A stretch of 5,860 nucleotides of DNA from Coriobacteriia bacterium (GTDB lineage Bacteria; Actinomycetota; Coriobacteriia; Anaerosomatales; JAUVQN01). Location of the stretch: the NCBI GenBank assembly GCA_030598125.1, contig JAUVQN010000088.1, forward strand, positions 1-5,860, read 5' to 3'. The notes beneath the pieces are model-generated. The model saw nothing but the letters and a program-made list of their open reading frames with translations. It did no database searches and was not told the origin of the DNA. Shown here piece after piece: positions 1 through 5,101 of the stretch. A program made the position numbers and the translations under genes. How positions within the stretch are numbered: position 1 is the stretch's first letter; each line of letters starts with the position of its first letter.

Positions 1-290
1 CCCGTGGCGGTAGCCAGCAGGGCGACGCCCCGCGCCTGCCCGGTGGCGAACGCCGTCTTCGCGGTGGGGTTGAAGTAGACGTTCTCGATCCCGCACTCCG
101 AGGGCGACTCGCGCTCGATGAGGCGGACGAGGTGACGATGGATCCGCTCGAGGCGCTGCGGCAGCGCTTCATCCGACGCGGAGGAGATGCAGCCGTAGCC
201 GCGGCTCGCGAACCGGTTCCCTTCGCACTCCACGAGACCCCAGCCCGTGTTCGCGAGACCGGGATCGATGCCGAGGATCACCAAGGACAC
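1..290 (-). CDS. ruvC: Crossover junction endodeoxyribonuclease RuvC, C-terminus cut by window edge
   Basis: RuvC is the dimeric Holliday junction resolvase that cuts four-way DNA junctions with RuvAB during recombination repair. Only the first 96 residues are visible. They start MSLVILGIDPGLANTGWGLV, with the first catalytic acid at Asp9, and contain GIENVYFNP with the second catalytic acid at Glu69 (Glu66 in E. coli), followed by the family motif GQARGVALLA at 84-93. The last two catalytic aspartates lie off the window. I chose the GTG at 290 because GAGGAG (300-305) sits 9 bases upstream; a second GTG at 281 would be 18 bases from it. yebC ends 97 bases upstream, and that gap carries a promoter candidate and a LexA box, so ruvC is probably SOS-induced as well as reachable by read-through. 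ruvA and ruvB would be expected next, outside the window. Identification is secure. Confidence 0.96.
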   Translation of the reverse strand, partial: MSLVILGIDPGLANTGWGLVECEGNRFASRGYGCISSASDEALPQRLERIHRHLVRLIERESPSECGIENVYFNPTAKTAFATGQARGVALLATAT

Positions 291-328
291 GTACCCTGGC
301 TCCTCGGATTGGGGTTGCGCGCTGAATC

Positions 329-340
329 GAACATATGTTC
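329..340. promoter_or_regulatory. LexA operator (SOS box) in front of ruvC
   Basis: GAACATATGTTC is a perfect 12-base palindrome matching the GAAC-N4-GTTC core bound by LexA in Bacillus and Actinobacteria. The left flank extends the match to TCGAAC; the right flank (GTTCAG) departs from the mycobacterial GTTCGA. It lies 38 bases upstream of the ruvC start and covers the predicted transcription start (about 334), directly after the -10 candidate, so bound LexA would block initiation. ruvCAB is a known LexA target in actinobacteria. The match is seen directly; regulation is inferred. Confidence 0.85.
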
Positions 341-369
341 AGTGTAGCCTCGAGCTCCGACGTCGTCCA
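341..369 (-). promoter_or_regulatory. Candidate sigma-70-type promoter of ruvC
   Basis: On the minus strand, TGGACG (364-369) as -35 and TACACT (341-346) as -10 are separated by 17 bases. Each matches the consensus at four of six positions. The predicted start, near 334, falls inside the LexA box and gives a leader of about 44 bases carrying the ruvC ribosome binding site. The hexamers alone are modest; spacing and operator position make the call credible. Confidence 0.55.
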
Positions 370-387
370 TACGGGCGGCAACGGGGC

Positions 388-1146
388 TCACTCCGCGTCG
401 AGAGCAGCCATGAGCTCGTCGGTGGCCTCGAGGTTGTGATAGACCTCCTGCACGTCCTCGAGGTCCTCGAGCGCGTCGACGAGCCGCAGGACCTGGCGAG
501 AGTCGCCGACGCCGAGGGCGGTGGTGGTGGTCGGACGCATGACGAGCTGGGCGCCCTTCGCGGGCACGCCCGCTTCCTCTATCGCGTCGCGCACCGACAT
601 CATCTCGGACGGGTCGGTCACGAGCGTGTGGACCGCACCGTCGTCCTCTATGTCCTCCGCACCCGCGTCCATCGCGACGAGCAGGACCTCCTCCTCATCC
701 GTCGCCGCACTCTTGTCGATCGCGATCTCGCCCTTCCGCTCGAACTGGAACGCGACCGAGCCGGTGGAGGCGAGGTTGCCGCCACAGCGAGTGAACGCCG
801 AGCGGACATCGGCGGCCGTGCGGTTGCGGTTGTCGGTCAGGGCTTCCACATAGACCGCGATGCCGTGCGCGGCGTAGCCCTCGTACACGACCTCCTCGAA
901 GTCCGCCCCTTCGCCGGCACCGAACGCCTTCCGGATCGCGCCCTCGATGCGGTCCTTCGGCAGGCTGTACGACTTGGCCTTCGCGATCGCCGTCGCGAGC
1001 GCCGCGTTGGATGCCAGGTCGGGGCTCCCGCCCGTCTTCGCGGCCGTAGTGATCGCGCGAGAGAGCTTGGAGAAGAGCGCGCCGCGCTTCTTGTCCTGGG
1101 CCGCCTTGCGGTGCTTGGTCGTCGCCCACTTGGAGTGTCCTGACAT
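388..1146 (-). CDS. yebC: YebC/PmpR family protein
   Basis: The 252-residue protein begins MSGHSKWATTKHRKAAQDKK, the hallmark N-terminus of YebC/PmpR proteins, and its length is close to the usual 240-250. Further family segments include the region around YEGYAAHGIAVYVEALTDN (about 88-106), the NRTAADVRSAF stretch, and GSVAFQFERKG near 128-138. The family was long annotated as a DNA-binding transcription regulator; more recent work on some members points to helping ribosomes at difficult sequences such as proline runs. Which applies here cannot be told from sequence. The C-terminus is strongly acidic. The ATG at 1144-1146 lies 12 bases after the pdxT stop, with a purine-rich GGACGGGG upstream, so it is probably co-transcribed with pdxST. 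Placement next to ruvC is typical of many bacteria. No terminator hairpin with a U-run follows the stop. Confidence 0.95.
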   Translation of the reverse strand: MSGHSKWATTKHRKAAQDKKRGALFSKLSRAITTAAKTGGSPDLASNAALATAIAKAKSYSLPKDRIEGAIRKAFGAGEGADFEEVVYEGYAAHGIAVYVEALTDNRNRTAADVRSAFTRCGGNLASTGSVAFQFERKGEIAIDKSAATDEEEVLLVAMDAGAEDIEDDGAVHTLVTDPSEMMSVRDAIEEAGVPAKGAQLVMRPTTTTALGVGDSRQVLRLVDALEDLEDVQEVYHNLEATDELMAALDAE

Positions 1147-1158
1147 CTTCGCCCCGTC

Positions 1159-1758
1159 CTATCCCTGCATGCCTGCGGCGTCCGGCGCCCCGACCACCTG
1201 ATCGAGGAAGAGCCGGTGCACCCTCGTGTCGCCCGTGAGTTCCGGGTGGAACGCGGTGATCATGTGCGAGCCTTGTCGGGCGGCGACCACGTGCCCGTCA
1301 TGCTCGGCCAGGACGTCCACGCCCTCGCCGACCTCCTCTATCCACGGCGCGCGGATGAACACGCCACGGAAGGGGCCGCCCAGTCCTTCGACGTCGAGAT
1401 CCGCTTCGAACGAGTCCACCTGCCTGCCGAAGGCGTTCCTGCGCACCGTCACGTCCATCAGCTCGAGGGTGCGCTGGTCCGCGACACCACCGACTACCTT
1501 CTTGGCGAGCAGGACGGCACCGGCACACGTGCCCCAGACCGCCATGCCGTCGGCGCACCTCTCGCGGATCGGCTCGTAGAAGCCGTACGTGTCCATGAGC
1601 TTCCCGATGGCCGTGGACTCGCCTCCGGGGACGACGAGTCCGTCGAGTTCGGCGAGGTGGTCACGGAGGCGCACCGCCTCCACTTCGACGCCCAGTGCTT
1701 CGAAGAGCAGGATGTGCTCGCGGAAGGCGCCCTGAAGCGCGAGCACCCCGACACGCAC
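1159..1758 (-). CDS. pdxT: Pyridoxal 5'-phosphate synthase glutaminase subunit PdxT
   Basis: PdxT hydrolyses glutamine and channels the ammonia to PdxS for de novo synthesis of pyridoxal 5'-phosphate in the cytoplasm. The 199-residue protein is normal length and shows class I glutamine amidotransferase features: LALQGAFREH at 6-15, PGGEST at 44-49, the nucleophile Cys78 in GTCAG, RNAFGRQVDSFE at 107-118, IRAP at 135-138, and His171 and Glu173 in FHPEL, completing the catalytic triad. The start is GTG (1756-1758), agreeing with the family N-terminus M-x-V-G-V-L-A-L-Q-G. Only 3 bases separate it from the pdxS stop, so the pair is an operon with likely coupled translation; the upstream AGGGG lies about 10 bases away inside the end of pdxS. 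Nothing essential is missing. Confidence 0.97.
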   Translation of the reverse strand: MRVGVLALQGAFREHILLFEALGVEVEAVRLRDHLAELDGLVVPGGESTAIGKLMDTYGFYEPIRERCADGMAVWGTCAGAVLLAKKVVGGVADQRTLELMDVTVRRNAFGRQVDSFEADLDVEGLGGPFRGVFIRAPWIEEVGEGVDVLAEHDGHVVAARQGSHMITAFHPELTGDTRVHRLFLDQVVGAPDAAGMQG

Positions 1759-1761
1759 CGG

Positions 1762-2667
1762 CTACCAGCCCCTGCGCTGCATCATCCCGGACTCGGGGAT
1801 CTCGGAGATCTCGATGCCGACCATGGGCTCCCCGAGGTCTTGCGAGACCCTCGCGATGGTGTCCGGGTCCTCGAAGTGGGTCGTCGCTTCGACGATGGCC
1901 TTCGCGCGGCTCGAAGGATCACCGCTCTTGAAGACACCCGAGCCGACGAACACCCCGTCGCATCCGAGCTGCATCATCAGCGCCGCGTCGGCCGGCGTGG
2001 CGATGCCGCCGGCGGAGAAGTTGACGACAGGGAGTCTGCCCTCGTCGTGCACCCAACGCACGAGCTCGTAGGGCGCGCCTAGATCCTTCGCGGCGCCGTG
2101 CAGCTGCTCGTCCCTGAGACCCGCGACCCACGAGATGCCGTCGGTCACCGTACGCATGTGCCGGACGGCCTCGACGACGTTTCCCGTGCCAGGCTCCCCT
2201 TTCGTGCGAATCATCGCGGCGCCCTCAGCGATGCGCCTGAGCGCCTCACCGAGGTCCCGTGCTCCGCAGACGAACGGCACGTCGAACGCCCATTTGTCGA
2301 CGTGGTAGTCATCATCGGCGGGAGTGAGCACCTCGGATTCGTCGACATAGTCGACACCGAGCGATTCGAGCACCTGCGCCTCGACGAAGTGTCCGATGCG
2401 GCACTTAGCCATCACGGGTACGGTCACCGCACTCATGACCTGCCGCACGATCGTAGGATCGGCCATCCGCGCCACGCCACCCGCGACCCGGATATCCGCG
2501 GGGACGCGCTCGAGCGCCATCACCGCGACGGCGCCGGCGTCCTCGGCCACCTTCGCCTGCTCGGCGTTGACGACGTCCATGATGACGCCGCCCTTGAGCA
2601 TCTCGGCGAGGCCGGTCTTGACCCTCAGGGTCCCGGTCTCCACGCGTGTGGGATCATCAGTCGTCAT
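1762..2667 (-). CDS. pdxS: Pyridoxal 5'-phosphate synthase lyase subunit PdxS
   Basis: PdxS condenses ribose 5-phosphate, glyceraldehyde 3-phosphate and PdxT-derived ammonia into pyridoxal 5'-phosphate. Family members form a dodecamer of TIM barrels decorated with PdxT. The 301-residue protein is standard length and very well conserved: Asp31 in IMDVVNAEQA, ALERVPADIRVAGGVARMAD at 51-70, the Schiff-base lysine Lys88 in VMAKCRIGHF, the second active-site lysine Lys156 in MIRTKGEPGTGN, and NFSAGGIATPADAALMMQLG at 216-235 followed by the phosphate-binding VGSGVFKS. The ATG at 2665-2667 has GAGGTG (2673-2678) 5 bases upstream. It heads the pdxS-pdxT-yebC run. I see no convincing -35/-10 pair in the 123 bases before it, and no MocR/PdxR-type regulator gene nearby. 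Confidence 0.98.
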   Translation of the reverse strand: MTTDDPTRVETGTLRVKTGLAEMLKGGVIMDVVNAEQAKVAEDAGAVAVMALERVPADIRVAGGVARMADPTIVRQVMSAVTVPVMAKCRIGHFVEAQVLESLGVDYVDESEVLTPADDDYHVDKWAFDVPFVCGARDLGEALRRIAEGAAMIRTKGEPGTGNVVEAVRHMRTVTDGISWVAGLRDEQLHGAAKDLGAPYELVRWVHDEGRLPVVNFSAGGIATPADAALMMQLGCDGVFVGSGVFKSGDPSSRAKAIVEATTHFEDPDTIARVSQDLGEPMVGIEISEIPESGMMQRRGW

Positions 2668-2790
2668 GAGTGCACCTCGAACACGTCAGCTCCCCAGTGG
2701 GAAGACCTTACTACTCGGACCACCCGCCCGCCACCGGACCTGCGGGTCGCACGATGTGGGGCCGACGCGCCACTCGCCGCCCCGACGGAC
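2668..2790. other. Spacer between the DUF3048 gene and pdxS; no firm signal
   Basis: On the minus strand this GC-rich spacer has GGGGC and GCCCC arms about 17 bases apart soon after the DUF3048 stop, but no U-run follows, so I do not call a terminator. The only AT-richer spot reads GAGTAGTAAGGTC (about 2705-2717). TAGTAA or TAAGGT could be a weak -10, but neither has a recognisable -35 at 16-18 bases. A four-base-pair hairpin (2691-2702) is within chance. pdxS may have a weak or alternative-sigma promoter here, or be read from upstream. Confidence 0.4.
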
Positions 2791-3837
2791 CTACCTCATC
2801 GAGATGTTCGTGGAGCTCGGGACGACCTCGATCCAGGTGTTGCCCACCCCGAGCAGGATCGGCTCGCCCTCATCGGTGGCGAAGCGCGGCGGTGCGCCAG
2901 CCTCGGCGGTCCACGTCCCGTCGTAGCGCTGGCCGTCGCGGAAGACGGAGGTGCGTCCGGTCCCCGTGAGCACGATGTCGAGCGCCCGAGCGCCTGTCGC
3001 GTCGCGCATCGAGGTCGAGGACTGCTGCGACCACATCACGATGACGTTGCGGGCGGCGAGCTCCGACCCGGACTCGCGGTCCTTCTGCACGGTGCCCGCC
3101 TGCGTCCTGTCGTACCGGTTCTCTTCGGCGTCGTAGTCCCAGACGACGGTGTTGTCTCCGCCGAAGGGTACCGTCAGCTGGACGATGGTCGGCGACGTGA
3201 CCTCGCTCATGAGCTCGAACTGGAGCGGTTGCGTACTCTGCGTTGCCTCATAGCCGCGGTCTATCGCGGCTTCACGCAGCTCCTCGAGCGACGTGTACAC
3301 GTTGTGCGGCCGCGGACGGCCGCTCGTGCGGTGGTACGCACCGCCGTTCGCGAACTCGTCGAGGTCGTCCACGCCGGCCGAGCGCACCCGCGACATGACC
3401 TGCGACTGCCCGCCGACGTGCGCGAAGATCGGATCGTACTGCGGCAGGATGTAGGCGTCCGACAGTCTGGCGCTCCGGATCGGACCTATCACCTCGGGCG
3501 ACATCGAGTGGAACATCGCGTTGAAACGGGTGATGTTGCCCTCTGTGAGCGTCTCGTAGACGACGTCGGCCTGGTCGAGACCGCTCTGGGGGCGCGACTC
3601 GGGCGAGTTCTCGATCTTGACCGAGACGACGCGCACCTGCGTGGACTCGAAGTCGGACGCGAGTTCGCCCGTGAGCGGCCAGCGGATGAACTCGATTGGC
3701 CGATCGTACCCCCGCTCCGCCTCTGCCTCGGGCCACGCGGAGGCCACCGCGCCGGCCCCGGCACCCGCACATCCGACGAGCCCGAGCGCTGCCGCCGCGA
3801 ATGCCGCTGACATCGCCACTCTGAGCGTTCTCGTCAT
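2791..3837 (-). CDS. DUF3048 (YerB-like) lipoprotein
   Basis: The 348-residue protein has a lipoprotein signal: Arg3 and Arg6, a hydrophobic run at 7-21, and lipobox LVGC with Cys23 as the lipidated residue. The mature part matches DUF3048: a PLTGE segment at 54-58, VKIENSPESRPQSGLDQADV at 73-92, EGNITRF at 99-105, IGPIRSARLSDAY at 117-129, DPIFAHVGGQ at 135-144, PHNVYTS at 177-183, and a C-terminal domain with NVIVMWS and GNTWIEVVP (332-340). The family includes B. subtilis YerB; its molecular function is not established to my knowledge. It should sit on the outer face of the membrane after processing by Lgt, encoded nearby. The ATG at 3835-3837 is set by AGGAGG (3841-3846), a 3-base spacing that is rather short, and by the signal peptide. 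A longer reading frame upstream (to 3966) would run across the promoter and is rejected. Family assignment is firm, role unknown. Confidence 0.93.
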   Translation of the reverse strand: MTRTLRVAMSAAFAAAALGLVGCAGAGAGAVASAWPEAEAERGYDRPIEFIRWPLTGELASDFESTQVRVVSVKIENSPESRPQSGLDQADVVYETLTEGNITRFNAMFHSMSPEVIGPIRSARLSDAYILPQYDPIFAHVGGQSQVMSRVRSAGVDDLDEFANGGAYHRTSGRPRPHNVYTSLEELREAAIDRGYEATQSTQPLQFELMSEVTSPTIVQLTVPFGGDNTVVWDYDAEENRYDRTQAGTVQKDRESGSELAARNVIVMWSQQSSTSMRDATGARALDIVLTGTGRTSVFRDGQRYDGTWTAEAGAPPRFATDEGEPILLGVGNTWIEVVPSSTNISMR

Positions 3838-3861
3838 GGTCCTCCTCGACTCCAAGGGGCA

Positions 3862-3890
3862 AGGATACGGGCCGCTCCCCGACCGGTCAA
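3862..3890 (-). promoter_or_regulatory. Strong sigma-70-type promoter for the DUF3048 lipoprotein gene
   Basis: On the minus strand, TTGACC (3885-3890, five of six matches to TTGACA) and TATCCT (3862-3867, four of six) are separated by exactly 17 bases. The predicted start is about 3855, giving a short leader of about 18 bases that contains the AGGAGG ribosome binding site. This is the best promoter match I found in the window. It separates the lipoprotein gene (and perhaps pdxST) from htpX-lgt. Confidence 0.75.
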
Positions 3891-3968
3891 TCGCCATCTC
3901 GGGAGACCTCCCCGCGGCCGGCGGCTCGTGAAGCGAACCGCGCGCCGCGCGCCCCCCGGCACTCATGT

Positions 3969-3998
3969 TTGCCGCGACATCAGCCGAGCCTCTACAGT
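3969..3998 (+). promoter_or_regulatory. Candidate promoter for the small cysteine-rich gene
   Basis: TTGCCG (3969-3974) and TACAGT (3993-3998) are 18 bases apart, each matching the consensus at four of six positions. Transcription would begin near 4005 and run into the 67-residue plus-strand gene starting at 4050. It is divergent from the DUF3048 promoter about 80 bases away. A moderate match, supported by its position. Confidence 0.45.
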
Positions 3999-4001
3999 AG
4001 T

Positions 4002-4018
4002 GCGGGGCCTATCCCCGC
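4002..4018 (+). other. Leader stem-loop before the small gene
   Basis: GCGGGG (4002-4007) and CCCCGC (4013-4018) form a perfect six-base-pair GC stem with a CCTAT loop. It lies just downstream of the predicted -10, so it would form at or near the 5' end of the transcript, 20 bases before the ribosome binding site. No U-run follows on either strand, so it is not an intrinsic terminator. It could stabilise the mRNA or be a protein-binding inverted repeat, or be chance in GC-rich DNA. Confidence 0.4.
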
Positions 4019-4037
4019 CGCCTGGGACGACCGATAC

Positions 4038-4043
4038 GAGGGG
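4038..4043 (+). promoter_or_regulatory. Ribosome binding site deciding the small gene's start
   Basis: GAGGGG lies 6 bases before the GTG at 4050. This, together with the change to high third-position GC after 4050, favours that start over an in-frame TTG at 3969, which would put the coding region across the promoter and hairpin. Confidence 0.55.
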
Positions 4044-4049
4044 CGTCGC

Positions 4050-4253
4050 GTGAGCTGCTCACTCCTGCACATCATGGAGGAACCCGACACCCGGCCGTAC
4101 GCCGACGCGGCCGTGAAGGATATCGTGGGCGACCTTCCGCGCTTCCTCTGCGCGAAATGCACGCCCCTGCGGCCACTGCCGCCGAGCGAGGCGCTCAAGT
4201 GCCTCGACCGCGACGATCCCTGCTGGAAGCCGGACGACGAGATCTGCGACTAG
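4050..4253 (+). CDS. Small cysteine-rich protein of unknown function
   Basis: I do not recognise this 67-residue protein. It begins MSCSLLHIMEEPD and has six cysteines: Cys3, Cys34 and Cys37 as a CAKC pair, Cys51, Cys58 and Cys66. The middle contains an LRPLPPSE proline-rich turn, and the acidic C-terminus ends KPDDEICD. There is no signal peptide or membrane segment, so it is probably cytoplasmic; CxxC plus further cysteines suggests zinc or iron-sulfur binding, but this is inference. About 60 of 67 codons end in G or C, as in neighbouring genes, which argues for real coding. It has its own ribosome binding site, a promoter candidate and a leader hairpin. It is the only plus-strand gene here, convergent with lgt and sharing the CTAG stop with it. 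The long minus-strand frame over this stretch is a shadow. Confidence 0.72.
   Translation: MSCSLLHIMEEPDTRPYADAAVKDIVGDLPRFLCAKCTPLRPLPPSEALKCLDRDDPCWKPDDEICD
4250..4253. other. Interlocked convergent stop codons in one CTAG
   Basis: The TAG of the small plus-strand gene (4251-4253) and the TAG of lgt (4250-4252 read on the minus strand) share one palindromic CTAG. The two genes therefore overlap tail to tail by four bases with no room for a terminator between them, and their transcripts must overlap in antisense. Confidence 0.85.
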
Positions 4254-5101
4254 CCAGACCGCCCGGCGGACCCCTTCTTCCACGCTCTCCACAGCAGCCA
4301 CGCGCCAATCGCGATCATCGGCACGCTCAGCAGCTGCGGCCCCGTGAACGGACCGAGCACCAGCGAGTACGGCTCGCGGAAGAACTCGGCGCCGGCCCGG
4401 AAGACACCATAGAGGATGAAGAAGAGACCCGTGAGCATGCCCTCCGGACGCTCCTTGCGGGAGAGCGCGAAGAGCACCACGAAGACGACGAACCCTTCCA
4501 GGAACCCCTCGTAGAGCTGCGAAGGATGACGAGGGTCGGGACCCGCACCGGGGAAGACCATCGCCCACGGCACGTCGGCCACGCGCCCCCACAGCTCACC
4601 GTTGACGAAGTTCGCGAGCCGGCCGAAGAAGAGCGCGAGTGGAGCCCCCACGACGACCATGTCGGAGAGGGTGAGGAAGCTCACCGGGAGACGCCGCGCC
4701 ATGAGGACGCCGGCGACGGCGAGCCCGATCGCGCCCCCGTGGAAAGCCATACCGCCGTCCCACACGGCGAAGACGCTGAGCGGCTCGCTCAGGTAGGAAG
4801 CGAAGTCGTGCGTGATCACGTGTCCGAGACGGGCTCCCACGAGCACGCCCGCGGCGGCCGCGATGAGCATGTCCAGCACGTCGGATGAGGTGAGCGGCAG
4901 ATCCCCCCGATTGATGAGGTCCCAGACGACGAGCGCTGTGAGCGCGAATCCGAGGATGTACGTCAGCCCGTACCAGCGCACCGAGAACGGGCCGATCTCT
5001 AGCGCGACCGGATCGATGGACGGATACGTGATGGCTCCCACGAGGGCCCCGACCTCATCGCTGAGCGCAAGAGCCGTGCCGAGGAGTGCGAGCGGGTCCA
5101 C
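4250..5101 (-). CDS. lgt: Prolipoprotein diacylglyceryl transferase Lgt
   Basis: Lgt moves diacylglyceryl from phosphatidylglycerol to the lipobox cysteine of prolipoproteins, the first step of lipoprotein maturation, in the cytoplasmic membrane. The 283-residue protein has several hydrophobic spans and all landmarks: YPSIDPVALEIG at 26-37, Tyr44 in RWYGLTY, GGMAFHGGAIG with His121, the Lgt signature GRLANFVNGELWG at 160-172 (Arg161, Asn164, Glu169), HPSQLYEG at 192-199, and Arg235/Glu239 in FRAGAEFFREP, with the same spacing as the essential E. coli Arg239/Glu243 pair. I chose GTG at 5099-5101, overlapping the htpX stop by one base (TAGTG), because GGAGG lies 7 bases upstream. A later GTG at 5039-5041 would give a 263-residue protein starting nearer the conserved region and cannot be excluded. 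It is probably co-transcribed with htpX. The DUF3048 protein is a likely substrate. Confidence 0.96.
   Translation of the reverse strand: MDPLALLGTALALSDEVGALVGAITYPSIDPVALEIGPFSVRWYGLTYILGFALTALVVWDLINRGDLPLTSSDVLDMLIAAAAGVLVGARLGHVITHDFASYLSEPLSVFAVWDGGMAFHGGAIGLAVAGVLMARRLPVSFLTLSDMVVVGAPLALFFGRLANFVNGELWGRVADVPWAMVFPGAGPDPRHPSQLYEGFLEGFVVFVVLFALSRKERPEGMLTGLFFILYGVFRAGAEFFREPYSLVLGPFTGPQLLSVPMIAIGAWLLWRAWKKGSAGRSG

Noticed and set aside
247..1143. 298-codon plus-strand frame opposite yebC
   Set aside because: It covers yebC almost completely in antisense, is Arg/Leu/Val-rich with no family signature, and begins within ruvC.
1216..2082. 288-codon plus-strand frame opposite pdxT and pdxS
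   Set aside because: Antisense shadow of two very well conserved genes, with His/Asp/Arg-rich translation and no domain.
2734..2790. GGGGC/GCCCC inverted arms after the DUF3048 stop as a terminator
   Set aside because: Five base pairs with a long loop and no following U-run; expected by chance at this GC content.
2098..3810. 570-codon open frame on the plus strand, longer than any recognised coding region here
   Set aside because: It lies antisense to pdxS and the DUF3048 gene and across their spacer. Its translation is low-complexity, rich in Arg, His, Asp and Gly, with no recognisable motif: a typical stop-poor shadow in high-GC DNA.
3938..3955. Alternating CG tract as a repeat or structured element
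   Set aside because: A short run of GCGC units explained by base composition; no second copy or longer repeat in the window.
3838..3966. 43-residue N-terminal extension of the DUF3048 protein
   Set aside because: It would translate through the -35/-10 elements and place a lipoprotein signal in the protein interior; the ATG at 3837 has an AGGAGG and a proper signal peptide.
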